This document shows positions 30,978 to 40,329 of a stretch of DNA of 64,000 nt, in pieces. Location of the stretch: the NCBI RefSeq assembly GCF_023094245.1, contig NZ_JALMEW010000001.1, positions 1 to 64,000 on the forward strand, read 5' to 3'. The DNA is from Halomonas getboli (GTDB taxonomy: Bacteria; Pseudomonadota; Gammaproteobacteria; Pseudomonadales; Halomonadaceae). Position numbers and translations under genes: made by a program. Within the stretch, counting starts at the first letter, position 1, and each line of letters begins with the position of its first letter. The notes beneath the pieces were generated by a model that worked only from the letters and a program-made list of their open reading frames with translations, was not told the origin of the DNA and searched no databases.

Positions 30978-31922
30978 TCAATGCCAGCGGTGCCTGACAG
31001 CACGCGGGTGAGGTGCCGGGCGCCGTGGCGTCGGTGTGGGCGTGTCGGTCTCGTCGAGGTGGGGCGAGTCGGGCCCTCCGTCCAGCTCGGACAGGCGCCG
31101 GATGCGCGCCTCGGTGGAGGGGTGAGTCCGCAGCCAGGTGGCTTCCATTGCCGGGCGGCGGCCGAACAGGCTCATCAGCCAGCCGCTGCGGCGCCGTTCC
31201 AGTACCACCAGCGCCGAGGCCAGCCCCGCCGGATCGCCGGTGAGCGCCACGGCCTCCAGGTCGGCGGTGTACTCGCGATTGCGCGACAGCGCCAGGGACA
31301 GCAGCACGCTGAGCGTCGGCGCGACGGCGATCGCCAGCAGGCTGAGCCAGGGCAGGCCGCCCGCGTCGGTCAGCATCATCGGCAGGCTGATCAGGATCGC
31401 CAGCTGCACCGCCGTGGTCAGCCACAGCGTCATTCGGGTCATGGCAGCGGCGATCGACATCACCCGGGTGTCGCCGCGTCGCAGGTGGCTGACCTCATGG
31501 GCCAGCACCCCGCCCAGCTCGCGCAGCGTCAGCGAGCGCAGCAGCCCGTCGGTCACCGCGATGCCGCCGTCGTGAGGACCGCCCACGGCGAAGGCATTGA
31601 GGTCTGGCGAGGGGGCGTAATAGAGCCGCGGTTCGATCGTCAGACCGGCACCGGCATAGAACCGTGCCAGCAGTGCATGGAGCTCCGGCGCCCGGGACGC
31701 CGGCAGCCGCTCGGCGCCGGCCCGGGCCAGGATCATCCGGGCCGGCACCCAGCTCGTCAGCAGCGCCGCCACGATCACCGCCGAGAGGCTCATCAGCACA
31801 CCGCCCGGACCGGCCAGCAGATAGCCGGGCAGCGACAGCGTCAGCGTCAGTCCGCCCAAGATCAGTAGCGTCTGAAGCCCGTTGAACAGGCGATGTCGAC
31901 CGAGTTCGTGTTCCAGCATCAT
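30978..31922 (-). CDS. M48 family membrane metalloprotease (HtpX-like)
   Basis: A zinc endopeptidase of the inner membrane, 314 residues, of the HtpX/Ste24 type that degrades damaged membrane proteins. Two hydrophobic segments at the N-terminus are followed by the zinc site HEVSH (residues 142-146), two more hydrophobic segments, and the third ligand in SRNREYTADLEAVAL. The C-terminal THPSTEARIRRL is also typical of HtpX. ATG 31922 was chosen for GGAGG 8 bases upstream; a longer frame to 32093 would add 57 unsupported residues. The tail is Pro-, Thr- and Arg-rich. It converges on the YrhK gene and diverges from the Hsp20 gene, so two envelope or protein-quality genes are neighbours. Confidence 0.9.
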   Translation of the reverse strand: MMLEHELGRHRLFNGLQTLLILGGLTLTLSLPGYLLAGPGGVLMSLSAVIVAALLTSWVPARMILARAGAERLPASRAPELHALLARFYAGAGLTIEPRLYYAPSPDLNAFAVGGPHDGGIAVTDGLLRSLTLRELGGVLAHEVSHLRRGDTRVMSIAAAMTRMTLWLTTAVQLAILISLPMMLTDAGGLPWLSLLAIAVAPTLSVLLSLALSRNREYTADLEAVALTGDPAGLASALVVLERRRSGWLMSLFGRRPAMEATWLRTHPSTEARIRRLSELDGGPDSPHLDETDTPTPTPRRPAPHPRAVRHRWH

Positions 31923-32184
31923 GGCGCCATGCCTCCGTCGTTGCCCCGCGTTCCTGCTCCGTTGCTCTCTCTCAAGGCTAGACCCGTTCGCGGCATTCGC
32001 GCGGGGTGAAGCCGCGCAAACCTTGACCGGCGTCAGCGCCGCGAGCGGTCGCTCGCCTACGCTTGAACAGGCGGGAGAAGTGAGCGCTCGCATTCATGCC
32101 GACGAGGTCGACAGGCGGTGAATCGCAACAGGTCGGACCTCGTCGAGCGTCGTGGATAGATCGAAGGTGTCGAGGTGTAACGTC

Positions 32185-32697
32185 ATGGCCAACAAGAAGT
32201 TCCAGGAGGCGGCTTCCGCCAGCCCGTCGGCCGCGGCCGACCAGCCGGAAGCCAGGTCACCCGTGTCACGTTCCAGCAGCCCGTTCCGGGAGCTGGATCG
32301 CCTGTTCGACGGCCTGATGGCCCGGGACTGGATGCATCCGCTGCGCTGGGAGCGGCTGTCGTCCCTGGAGCCGCGGATGCCGCGGGTCGATATCCTCGAC
32401 AAGGACGCCGAGGTGGTGGTGCGGGCCGAGGTGCCCGGCATCGCCCGTGAGGATCTCGATGTCTCGGTGACCGACCGCACGGTGACCATCAAGGGCGAGA
32501 GCCACAAGAAGAGCGAAGAGAAAGACGAGGAGTACTATCGCTGCGAGATCTCCCGCGGCAGCGTGCTGCGCACCGTGGAACTGCCCTGCGACATCGATGC
32601 CGACAAGGCCGAGGCGAGCTTCCGCGACGGGGTGCTGGAGCTGACGCTGCCGAAGATCAAGGAGGCCCATCGTCGGCGGCTGGACATCCGCGCTTGA
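32185..32697 (+). CDS. Small heat-shock protein, Hsp20 family
   Basis: An ATP-independent holdase chaperone, 170 residues. A flexible Ser- and Ala-rich N-terminal arm is followed by the alpha-crystallin domain (about 65-160) with VDILDKDAEVVVRAEVPGI, VTDRTVTIKGE and the family's DGVLELTLPK near the end. The C-terminal IxI-type anchor is weak (LDIRA). ATG 32185 is preceded by GAGGTG 7 bases upstream. It is single, 262 bases from the divergent M48 gene, a gap long enough for a regulated stress promoter, though no clear sigma-32 element was found. Confidence 0.92.
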   Translation: MANKKFQEAASASPSAAADQPEARSPVSRSSSPFRELDRLFDGLMARDWMHPLRWERLSSLEPRMPRVDILDKDAEVVVRAEVPGIAREDLDVSVTDRTVTIKGESHKKSEEKDEEYYRCEISRGSVLRTVELPCDIDADKAEASFRDGVLELTLPKIKEAHRRRLDIRA

Positions 32698-32890
32698 GCG
32701 CGACGGGCTGAGCCCTCGTGAACGCGGCCCGTGCCGTCCGCGACGCGTCGATGCGGGCGGTACGGGCCCCATGCCTTTCGGCACCCCGTCAGGCCTGGAA
32801 CCCTGGACGTCGAGGGCTTGTCACAGGACACTCGAGAACGTCGGCGTGATCCGGCGTCCCGTTTTCCTGTGCCGCTTCGAAGGAGAGAAC

Positions 32891-33466
32891 ATGCGCACTT
32901 CCCTGTCCCGCTTTCTGATGCCCCTGTTGGGTGCCGGCCTGATGTCCGGCACTGTCCTGGCCAGCGATGCCGACTCGCCGGAAGTCTACGGCTGGGTGGA
33001 GAAGACCCTGATCGACCCCGACTGGGGCGTGGAAGTGAAGGCCAAGCTCGACAGCGGCGCCCTCACGTCCTCCATGCAGGCGGAGCACATCGAGGAATTC
33101 CAGCGCGATGGCGACGACTGGGTGCGCTTCGAGGTCGAAGTCGAGGACGAGGAGAGTGGCGAGATCGTCAGCCGTGAATTCGAGCGCCCGATCTTTCGCG
33201 ACCTTACCGTCGTCGGCGCCGGCGGGCGGGATCATCGCCCGGTGGTGCTGATGACGATCTGCATGGGTGACGAACGCTTCGAGGAGCAGTTCAGCCTCGA
33301 GGATCGCGACGACATGAACTATCCGGTGCTGCTGGGTCGCCGCACCATCCAGAGCCTCGGCGACCTCGACGTCACCGAGACCTTCCTGCAGTCGCCGAGC
33401 TGCAACGACGACTCTCCGCTGCATCGTCATGCCGACAAGGAATACGCCGACAAGATCGGCGTCTGA
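32891..33466 (+). CDS. Exported retropepsin-like protein (RimB/ATP-dependent zinc protease family)
   Basis: A secreted member of the family annotated as putative ATP-dependent zinc protease (PF05618), now viewed as aspartic-protease-fold. The signal peptide is clear (SRFLMPLLGAGLMSGTVLAS, cleavage near residue 25). The retropepsin-type motif KLDSGALTSSMQA lies at about residues 52-64, and the second conserved block YPVLLGRRTI at about 150. ATG 32891 follows AAGGAGAG. A cytoplasmic relative occurs at 62,122 beside rimK, but here no ATP-grasp partner is adjacent. In bacteria, exported members of this family have been linked to envelope or osmotic processes; the substrate is unknown. Confidence 0.82.
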   Translation: MRTSLSRFLMPLLGAGLMSGTVLASDADSPEVYGWVEKTLIDPDWGVEVKAKLDSGALTSSMQAEHIEEFQRDGDDWVRFEVEVEDEESGEIVSREFERPIFRDLTVVGAGGRDHRPVVLMTICMGDERFEEQFSLEDRDDMNYPVLLGRRTIQSLGDLDVTETFLQSPSCNDDSPLHRHADKEYADKIGV

Positions 33467-33511
33467 CATCGATAGCCGCGCGACGACCACGACACGATAT
33501 GCCAGAGGGAG

Positions 33512-34126
33512 ATGGCCATGGAGCACGTCACGCCCTTCGAGGCCCTGCTGACCGAGCTGGAGAGCCTCGGCGAGCGCCACGACCGGAGCGTCGCCGCACC
33601 GGACGAGCGGTTGCGCAACATCACCCGCGATACCGGCGAGTTCCTCGCCGTGCTGGTCAGGGCGACCGGCGCGCGGCGCATCCTCGAGATCGGCACCTCC
33701 AACGGCTACTCCACCCTGTGGCTGGCCGAGGCGACCCGGGCGCTCGGCGGCCGGGTCACCACGGTGGAGTGGGCCGCCGGCCGCTGGGGCATGGCCTGCG
33801 AGCACTTCGCCCGTGCCGGGCTGACGGACGTGATCGAATCGCTGCACGCCGAGGCCGGCCGGGTGCTCGACCGCGAGGCCCCGGCCTCGCGGGACCTGGT
33901 GTTCCTCGATGCCGATCGGGAGCGCTACGTCGACTGGTGGCCCGTGGTGCGCGAGACCCTGGCGCCGGGCGGGCTGCTGGTGGTGGACAATGCCACCTCC
34001 CATGCCGACGAGCTGGCGCCCTTCATCGATCTGGTGGAGGCGGATGACGATTTCACCACCAGCCTGGTGCCGGTAGGCAAGGGCGAGTTCCTGGCCACCC
34101 GGACCCCGGCGGCCGCTTCCGCCTGA
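33512..34126 (+). CDS. O-methyltransferase, SAM-dependent (family 3 type)
   Basis: A 204-residue class I methyltransferase of the catechol-O-methyltransferase-like group. The SAM-binding motif I is ILEIGTSNGYSTLWLA (about residues 57-72), motif II region TTVEWAAGRWGMACEHF, and the metal-associated block LVFLDADRERYVDWW (about 129) followed by GGLLVVDNA. Substrates are typically hydroxylated aromatics or small thiols and cannot be assigned. It follows the exported protein by 45 bases and may be cotranscribed; it ends 18 bases before the convergent LysR gene. Confidence 0.85.
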   Translation: MAMEHVTPFEALLTELESLGERHDRSVAAPDERLRNITRDTGEFLAVLVRATGARRILEIGTSNGYSTLWLAEATRALGGRVTTVEWAAGRWGMACEHFARAGLTDVIESLHAEAGRVLDREAPASRDLVFLDADRERYVDWWPVVRETLAPGGLLVVDNATSHADELAPFIDLVEADDDFTTSLVPVGKGEFLATRTPAAASA

Positions 34127-34144
34127 GCCGGTTGCGGGCGCCTG

Positions 34145-35080
34145 TCAGCGTGGCCGCCAGGCCGCCGGCAGATGCTCGACCAGATAGTCCATGAAGGCGT
34201 TGACCTTGGGCGTCAGCGCCAGCCGGTCGTCCACGCACAGATAGATCTCCATCGGTTCCGACACCGCGCGGGTGCCGCTGCCGTCTCCTTGCTCGACGTC
34301 TTCGAACAGCGGCACCAGGCGTCCCGCGGCGATGTGCGGGGCGGCGATGAAGTCCGCCAGTCGGGTGATGCCGCCGCCGGCCAGCGCCATGCTCGCCAGC
34401 ACGTCGATATCGTCGCTGATCAGGGCGGCCCGGAAGTCCGCCTCGAAGCGCATCCCGTCACGAATGAAGCCCCAGCTCAGGAAGCGGCCGTCGGTGGGAA
34501 AGCGAAACACCAGGCAATCATGGTCGCGCAGCGCCTCGGGGCTCTGTGGACGGCCGGCGTGGGCCAGGTATTCCGGCGAGGCGCAGATCAGGAAGGGGAT
34601 CGAGGCGATGCGCCGGGCCACCAGCCCCTCTTCGAGCTGGGGCGTGAAGCGAATGCTGACGTCCACGTCCTCGTGGATGTGGTCCACGCGGCGGTCGGTG
34701 GTCAGCAGCTCCGGGGCCAGATGCGGATAGCGGGTGTTGAATCCCGGCATCAGCGGTGCCAGCACGTGGCGGCCGAAGGCGGCGGTGGAGGTGATCCGTA
34801 GCCGCCCGCGGGGTTCGGCCTGCAGCGTGGAGACGGCACCGTGGGCGCGCTCCAGGTCGCGGGCCACGTGTCGCACGTGCTGGTAGTAGAGCTCCCCGCT
34901 GTCGGTCAGCGACATGCGTCGCGTGGTGCGGGCCAGCAGCCGAGTGCCCACCGTGGCCTCGAGCCGCGCGATGGCCTGGCTGGCCGCGGCCGGGCTGATG
35001 CCGAGGCGCCGGGCGCCACCGGCGATGCTGCCGGCCTCGACGGCCTTCACGAAGCTCTCGATGGCGCGCAGGGTATCCAT
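34145..35080 (-). CDS. LysR-family transcriptional regulator
   Basis: A 311-residue LysR protein. The DNA-binding helix-turn-helix lies at about residues 5-60 (SFVKAVEAGSIAGGARRLGISPAAASQAIARLE), with ARTTRRMSLTDSGELYY after it, as in the CrgA/PecT-like group; a type II periplasmic-binding-like ligand domain follows. The usual family start MDTLRAIESF at 35080 was chosen over ATG 35137, which would add 19 residues. It is divergent from the DUF2798 gene across 132 bases and therefore may regulate it. The ligand is unknown. Confidence 0.9.
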   Translation of the reverse strand: MDTLRAIESFVKAVEAGSIAGGARRLGISPAAASQAIARLEATVGTRLLARTTRRMSLTDSGELYYQHVRHVARDLERAHGAVSTLQAEPRGRLRITSTAAFGRHVLAPLMPGFNTRYPHLAPELLTTDRRVDHIHEDVDVSIRFTPQLEEGLVARRIASIPFLICASPEYLAHAGRPQSPEALRDHDCLVFRFPTDGRFLSWGFIRDGMRFEADFRAALISDDIDVLASMALAGGGITRLADFIAAPHIAAGRLVPLFEDVEQGDGSGTRAVSEPMEIYLCVDDRLALTPKVNAFMDYLVEHLPAAWRPR

Positions 35081-35212
35081 TGGGTATATCTCGTAATGCG
35101 GGCGTTGATTCGTCAATAAAGCTTTATAGTGAACCAAGGCCGGGGCGTCTACTGATGCCCGCTGTCCTTCCCTAGGCTGGAAGCGTTCGATTCACCGACA
35201 GAGGACAGCATC

Positions 35213-35497
35213 ATGCCTTCACGCCCTACGCAGGACGCCGCCGGCGCGACACGCCGCCGTGGCGTGCCGATCCGCTTCGCGCCGGTGGTCTTCGCCTTCT
35301 ACATGTCCGCACTGATGACGCTGCTGATGAGCCTGGTGATCACCGCGGTGAACGCCGGCGTGGACGCCGGCTATCCCGCGGCGGTGGCTCAGGCCTACGT
35401 GCGGGCCGTGCCGGTGGCCTTCATCGGGGTGCTGAGCGTGCGGCCGCTGGTGGTGCGGCTGGTGGGCTGGACCCTGGCCGACGACGGCGCCCGCTGA
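35213..35497 (+). CDS. DUF2798 small membrane protein
   Basis: 94 residues with two hydrophobic segments (VVFAFYMSALMTLLMSLVITAVNAGV and YVRAVPVAFIGVLSVRPLVV) joined by a short hydrophilic stretch. A basic N-terminus and the loop GYPAAVAQAYVRA match DUF2798, a family of unknown function often beside transcription regulators. GAGGACAG lies before ATG 35213. Divergent from a LysR gene and converging on the FMN reductase gene, whose coding end is 19 bases away. Confidence 0.8.
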   Translation: MPSRPTQDAAGATRRRGVPIRFAPVVFAFYMSALMTLLMSLVITAVNAGVDAGYPAAVAQAYVRAVPVAFIGVLSVRPLVVRLVGWTLADDGAR

Positions 35498-35516
35498 GGG
35501 CGCCGCATCGCCGAGA

Positions 35517-36098
35517 TCAGCCGTGAAGCCGCTCGAGGTCCGCGACCAGCCGGCGGCAGATGCCGTCGAGGATTTCGCGCTGGCCTTCCTGGACCAGCCG
35601 GCCGCTGTCGTCGAAGGCGTCGCCGGCCCGGGCCACGGCGAGCTGGTCCGGCAGTACCGTGACGCCGATGTTGCCCAGCAGCTGGCGGATCAGCGCCAGG
35701 CCGCGCAGTCCGCCGAGCCCGCCCGGCGAGGCGGAGACCACCGCCGCCAGCCGACCCTGGAACAGCGCCAGCCCGCTGTCGCCCTGATGGGGGCGGGTCA
35801 GCCAGTCGATGGTGTTCTTGAGTAGCGGCGTGATGAAGCCGTTGTATTCCGGCGAGGCGATCAGCAGGCCCTGGTGCTCGGCCAGCTGCTCGCGCAGGGC
35901 CAGAGCGGACTCGGGCAGTCCGTGTGCGTCCTCCAGGTCGCCGTCATAGAGCGGCATCGGGTAGTCGGCCAGGTCGATGAGGGTCGGCCGACCGCCGTGG
36001 GCCTCGATGCGTTCGGTGGCCAGCTTGGCCAGGCGCTTGTTGAACGAGCCCCGGCGGGCGCTGCCGGCGAAGACCAGGATGCGGGGGGACTGACTCAT
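35517..36098 (-). CDS. NADPH-dependent FMN reductase family protein
   Basis: A 193-residue flavodoxin-fold reductase. The FMN phosphate loop is VFAGSARRGSFNKRLAKLA at the N-terminus, and ASPEYNGFITPLLKNTIDWLTR near residues 83-104 is the second flavin loop, the most diagnostic block of this family (azoreductase/chromate reductase group, such as ChrR/YieF). It reduces flavins, quinones, azo dyes or chromate with NADPH in characterised members. Start ATG 36098 has AAGGAG suitably upstream. It is a single gene on the minus strand, 81 bases from the octaheme gene and 19 bases from DUF2798. Confidence 0.9.
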   Translation of the reverse strand: MSQSPRILVFAGSARRGSFNKRLAKLATERIEAHGGRPTLIDLADYPMPLYDGDLEDAHGLPESALALREQLAEHQGLLIASPEYNGFITPLLKNTIDWLTRPHQGDSGLALFQGRLAAVVSASPGGLGGLRGLALIRQLLGNIGVTVLPDQLAVARAGDAFDDSGRLVQEGQREILDGICRRLVADLERLHG

Positions 36099-36179
36099 GA
36101 AAGACTCCTTCTGTGGCCATGTCTCAAGAATGGCGACCCCGCGGGCGCCGTCGTTGCCGCGGCGTCGCCGGTCGCCTTG

Positions 36180-38579
36180 TCACCGGGCGCGCAGCTGACG
36201 TTCGAGCTGCTGCAGGCGGGGGTCGTTCGGGCGCTGGCGGCGCAGCCGCTCCAGGGCCGACAGCGCCTGGGGAATCCGGCCCGCGGCGGCGTTCAGATAG
36301 ACGGCGGCGTAGAGCAGGTCCGGCGAGTCCGGCGCCAGTCGCAGACCCTGTTCCAGCGCCACCAGGGCCTGGGGCTTGTTGCCCAGGCGGTCGAGGATCA
36401 GGGCGCGGTTGTAGTGGGTGCGCACGTGCCCGGGGCGCCACTCGGCGGCCTTCGACAGCCAGTCCAGGGCCTCGTCGAACTGCTGCGTCTCCGCCAGCGA
36501 CAGGGCCAGCAGGTAGGCCAGGTGGCCACGGTCGGTGCGCGGCATGTCGTCGAGGGCGAGCCCGTCCTCCAGCAGTCGGCGTGATGCCGCCGTGTCGCCG
36601 CCGCGCGAATACAGCGTGACCAGATTGACCCGGGCGGGCAGGAAGTACGGATCCATCGCCAGGGCCGCGCGGTACTGTTCGATGGCCTCGTCGCGCTCGC
36701 CGCTGCGCTCGAGCAGCACCGCCAGGGTCAGGCGGTTGCCCGGGAGGTCTGCATTGGCGCGCAGGCGGCGTTCCTGGTCCTCGCGGGCGGCGCGATAGGC
36801 CTCGCGGCGATTCTCGGGCAGCGCCTGCGGCGAGATGCCGGCCAGGGCCCGGACGGCTTCGTCCCGCACCGCCCGCAGAGGATCGTCGAGCAGCGGCAGC
36901 AGGCGTTCCACCCTGAGCGCGTCCGGGGCGCTGGCGAAGGCCGGCGTGGCGGCCGCGCGCACCTGGCCGCTGTCGTCTTCCAGCGCGGCTTCGAGGGTGG
37001 GCAGCGCCGGCGGACCGAGGTCGGCCAGGGCGTCGATGGCCGTGGCGCGCACGATATCCGGCGTGTCGTCGTCCGCGACCAGCCGCTGCAGCGGCCGAAG
37101 AGCGTCGCCTCGGCCCTGGCGGGCGGCGGCGAAGACCTCGCCGTAGTGCGTGTCGTCGCGCTCGCTGCGGGCAAGATCGCCGAACCATTCCTTGATGCTG
37201 CCGGCCGCACGGTCGGGCGACATGCCGTCGTGGCAGCGGGTGCAGGCATCCGGACTGCCGGTGGCCTCGGTCAGGTCCGGACGCGGCACGCGGAAGGCGT
37301 GGTCGCGGCGAGGATCCACCACCATGTAGGTGGTCTCCGGCATGTGGCAGTTCACGCACTGGGCGCCTTCGCTGCCGGGCGTGTGATGGTGGTGCTCGAC
37401 GCTGTCGTAGTCGCCGGGTTCGAGTTCCGGGAAGCGGGGCGAGGGGGCGCTGTTGTGGCACTGGGTGCAGAGCCCGTTGCCCTCGACCCGTACGCGACCG
37501 GTGTGCGCATCGTGGCAGTCTGTGCAGGTAACGCCCGCCTGGTACATCCGGCTCTGAGCGAAGGAGCCGTAGACATAGACCTCGCCCTGGATCTGGCCGT
37601 CGGCGTGGTAGAGCCCCTCCGTCAGCAGGCTGGGCAGGGCGCTGTCGAGCAGTGGCGCGCCTTGGACCGGGCCCGCGCCGAGGGTCGTGCGCCGGCTGTG
37701 GCAGCGGGCGCACTGGCCGACCAGTTCCTGGCCGGACATGTCGGCGAGATCAACGCCCAGGCCGATATCCTCGGCGCTGTTCGACGTGCCAGGCGTGTCG
37801 CTGGAGGCGGCGCTCGGCTCGGCGGTCGAGGCGGCTGTCGGTGCATCCTGCTGTGCCCAGGGGGCGTTCCGGGCCCAGTCGAGGTGCGCCTGGCTCGGGC
37901 CGTGGCAGCTCTGGCAGCCGACGCTCTGCTCGTGCCAGGTGGTGTCGAAGACGTCCTCTACCGGGTCATAGCCCTTCTGCAGGTTGGTGGAGTGGCAGTC
38001 GGCGCACATGGCGTTCCAGTTCTGGTAGCGGCCTTGCCAGTGCAGCGGATCGTCCGGGGTGAAGGTCTGGCCGGGATAGAGCGAGAACCAGCGCTGGCCC
38101 CCTTCCGCCGCCGAACGAGAGTCCCAGGCGATGGTCAGGCTCTGGAGCCGGCCGCCCGGCATCTCGATCAGGTACTGTTGGAGGGGATAGTGGCCGAAGG
38201 TGTAGGCGATCTCGTGGGTGGCCTCGGGCTCGCCGGGGCCGTCGAGGGTGACCAGGAAGCGCTCATCCTCGCGGTGGAACCGGGCCTGGATGTCACCGGC
38301 TTCCCCGCTATCGGTGAAGCGGGCGTCGGCGAAGTCGCCGAGCACGTTGTCCGGCGTGGCGGGGCGCATGGCCCAGCCGTGGTCGGAGTCTTCCCAGGCA
38401 TCGGCCTCGGCCTGGTGGCAGCCGGCGCAGCTGCCTTCCGGGGCATAGCCGTCGGTGTCGCTGGCCAGTCGTGGCGAGGCGGCCTGGGCGCTGCCGACGA
38501 TCAGCAGGGTCAGCAGCCCGAGCAGCCAGGCAAGGGCGATCGGTTCAAGACGCGGTCGTAGCGAGCGGTAAGCGGTCAA
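36180..38579 (-). CDS. Octaheme c-type cytochrome with HEAT and TPR repeats
   Basis: A large exported multiheme protein, 799 residues. After a signal peptide (ALAWLLGLLTLLIVGSAQAA) there are eight CxxCH heme sites: SCAGCH, MCADCH, GCQSCH, QCARCH, TCTDCH, LCTQCH, QCVNCH and ACTRCH. Extra His clusters (EHHHHTPG) may supply distal ligands. HEAT-like repeats follow (about 480-590) and a TPR array ends the protein (about 610-799, with repeating AxxxYxxALxxDP-type helices). Such TPR-cytochromes may be periplasmic electron carriers or part of a multiprotein assembly. The start is uncertain: TTG 38579 with GGGAG 9 bases upstream keeps a good signal peptide, whereas the nearest ATG is 102 bases further away. 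It is next to an exported sulfatase gene in the same direction. Confidence 0.85.
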   Translation of the reverse strand: MTAYRSLRPRLEPIALAWLLGLLTLLIVGSAQAASPRLASDTDGYAPEGSCAGCHQAEADAWEDSDHGWAMRPATPDNVLGDFADARFTDSGEAGDIQARFHREDERFLVTLDGPGEPEATHEIAYTFGHYPLQQYLIEMPGGRLQSLTIAWDSRSAAEGGQRWFSLYPGQTFTPDDPLHWQGRYQNWNAMCADCHSTNLQKGYDPVEDVFDTTWHEQSVGCQSCHGPSQAHLDWARNAPWAQQDAPTAASTAEPSAASSDTPGTSNSAEDIGLGVDLADMSGQELVGQCARCHSRRTTLGAGPVQGAPLLDSALPSLLTEGLYHADGQIQGEVYVYGSFAQSRMYQAGVTCTDCHDAHTGRVRVEGNGLCTQCHNSAPSPRFPELEPGDYDSVEHHHHTPGSEGAQCVNCHMPETTYMVVDPRRDHAFRVPRPDLTEATGSPDACTRCHDGMSPDRAAGSIKEWFGDLARSERDDTHYGEVFAAARQGRGDALRPLQRLVADDDTPDIVRATAIDALADLGPPALPTLEAALEDDSGQVRAAATPAFASAPDALRVERLLPLLDDPLRAVRDEAVRALAGISPQALPENRREAYRAAREDQERRLRANADLPGNRLTLAVLLERSGERDEAIEQYRAALAMDPYFLPARVNLVTLYSRGGDTAASRRLLEDGLALDDMPRTDRGHLAYLLALSLAETQQFDEALDWLSKAAEWRPGHVRTHYNRALILDRLGNKPQALVALEQGLRLAPDSPDLLYAAVYLNAAAGRIPQALSALERLRRQRPNDPRLQQLERQLRAR

Positions 38580-38668
38580 TGCGATGACACTCCCTGTGTC
38601 GTGGCGCCTCGGTGGCCGGCCACGGTGATCATCCTGTCGTGTTGCCATCATGACGTCCAGACATGACA

Positions 38669-38700
38669 CCGCCCTGGCCACCCGAGGGTGGCCAGGGCGG
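38669..38700 (-). terminator. Strong hairpin between sulfatase and octaheme genes
   Basis: A 15-base perfect stem (38669-38683 with 38686-38700, two-base loop), just after the sulfatase stop at 38716. Without a T run; it may separate the two transcription units or only attenuate. Confidence 0.6.
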
Positions 38701-38715
38701 CAGGCGGGGGCGGGT

Positions 38716-40329
38716 TTACTGGACGGCCTTGCTCAGCACGTCCTCGACCACGTTGGACATGTCGAAGGAGGCGCCGCCCTGCACCGGCGGATACTCCGCC
38801 AGCGAGGCCAGGTGTTCCTCCATCAGCACCGTCATCGGCTGGAACAGCCAGGAGACCTTCTGCGTCAGATGCCCGTAGCTGTCGGTCGAATCGTAGCTCT
38901 CGTAGGGATCCATGCGCAGGTTGAAGATCAGCGGCATGGTCCGCGGCACCACGTTGGCGTAGTAGTCCTCCTTGGTGGAGAAGTGGAACTTCCAAGGCCC
39001 CATGCGCACCGCGGTGAGCTTGTTCTCGTAGTAGTAGAAGATGTGGTCGCGGGCGGAGTGGTCGCTGTCGCCCAGCCAGTAGGGCAGGTTGTTGACGCCG
39101 TCGATGTACTGATGCTTTTCGCTCATCACGCGCTCGGCGGGGTCATCGATGCCGGCGGCGACGGCCAGGCTGGTGAACATGTCCTGATGGCCCTGGATGC
39201 CGTTGAGGACGCTGCCGGCCGGGACGTGATCGGGCCAGCGGAGCATCGACGGCACTCGGACGCCGCCCTCATAGGTGGTCATCTTCTCGCCGCGGAAGGG
39301 CGTGGTGCCTCCGTGCGGCCAGGAGCTGTGCTCGGGACCGTTGTCCGTGGAGTACCAGACGATGGTGTTGTCGGCCAGCCCTTGCTCGTCCAGCCAGTCC
39401 AGCACCGTGCCGATGTCGTGGTCGTGCTGCAGCATGCCGGAGCCGTGGATGTCGGCTTCGGAGGTGTACTCTTCCGCGGCGTAACGCCATTCGTCGTCGA
39501 GGTGCGTGTACAGGTGCATGCGGCTGGTGTTCAGCCACACGAAGAAGGGATCGCCGGCATTCTTGGCCTCCTCCATGAAGTCCAGGGCCATCGGGATCAC
39601 TTCGTCGGCATCGAAGTTCTCCATGCGCTTGCGGGTCAGCGGGCCGGTGTCCTCGATGGTCTGGGCGCCGATCACGCCGAAGCGCGGCATCTCGGTGTCA
39701 TCGAATTCGTCGGTAGCGTAGCTGTGCAGCACGCCCCGGGTGCCGAACCGTTCCTCGTAGGCCTCCAGCGAGCCGGAGAAGGCTTCGCCGAAGCGCTGGT
39801 AGTCGCGCTGTTCGGCCTCTTCCTGGGTGTTGAGGTGGTAGAGGTTGCCGAAGAACTCGTCGAAGCCGTGCACGGTGGGCAGGTGCTCGTTGCGATCGCC
39901 CAGATGGTTCTTGCCGAACTGGCCGGTGCGATAGCCTTCCTCCTTCAGCAGCTCGGCCAGTGTCGGCGATTCGGCCTGAAGGCCGAGCGGCGAGCCAGGC
40001 TGGCCGACCGTGGTCATGCCCGAGCGGATCGGATACTGCCCGGTGATGAAAGCCGCGCGTCCCGCGGTGCAGGACGGCTGGGCGTATTGATCCGTGAACA
40101 GCGCGCCCTCGTCGGCGATGCGGTCGATGTTGGGGGTCGAATAGCCCATCACCGACTGGCCGTAGGCCGAGACGTTGCTCCAGCCGATATCGTCGCCCCA
40201 GATCACCAGGATGTTCGGCGGGCCGTCACCGCCCTGCGATTCCTGCGAGGCCTCCTCCTGCGCCCAGGCCGTGCCGACCATGGACATGGCGATCCCCGCT
40301 GCCGCTATCCCTAATGTCGTGTGCTTCAT
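38716..40329 (-). CDS. Exported sulfatase (type I, arylsulfatase family)
   Basis: A periplasmic hydrolase that cleaves sulfate esters, 537 residues with a Sec signal peptide ([17 protein letters not shown]). The metal-binding start [13 protein letters not shown] (Asp46, Asp47) is standard. The formylglycine site reads [13 protein letters not shown]: Cys87 in C-x-A-x-R, the form converted by formylglycine-generating enzyme, which is not in this window. [20 protein letters not shown] is the usual second block with a metal ligand near TDNGPEH. The substrate is unknown, although C-x-A-x-R sulfatases are less common than C-x-P-x-R. It lies 137 bases upstream of the octaheme cytochrome gene in the same direction. 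Confidence 0.9.
   Translation of the reverse strand: MKHTTLGIAAAGIAMSMVGTAWAQEEASQESQGGDGPPNILVIWGDDIGWSNVSAYGQSVMGYSTPNIDRIADEGALFTDQYAQPSCTAGRAAFITGQYPIRSGMTTVGQPGSPLGLQAESPTLAELLKEEGYRTGQFGKNHLGDRNEHLPTVHGFDEFFGNLYHLNTQEEAEQRDYQRFGEAFSGSLEAYEERFGTRGVLHSYATDEFDDTEMPRFGVIGAQTIEDTGPLTRKRMENFDADEVIPMALDFMEEAKNAGDPFFVWLNTSRMHLYTHLDDEWRYAAEEYTSEADIHGSGMLQHDHDIGTVLDWLDEQGLADNTIVWYSTDNGPEHSSWPHGGTTPFRGEKMTTYEGGVRVPSMLRWPDHVPAGSVLNGIQGHQDMFTSLAVAAGIDDPAERVMSEKHQYIDGVNNLPYWLGDSDHSARDHIFYYYENKLTAVRMGPWKFHFSTKEDYYANVVPRTMPLIFNLRMDPYESYDSTDSYGHLTQKVSWLFQPMTVLMEEHLASLAEYPPVQGGASFDMSNVVEDVLSKAVQ

Noticed and set aside
36180..38579. Naming the octaheme protein after a nitrite or tetrathionate reductase
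   Set aside because: Eight hemes alone do not define those enzymes, and the active-site heme motif with Lys (CxxCK) is not present.
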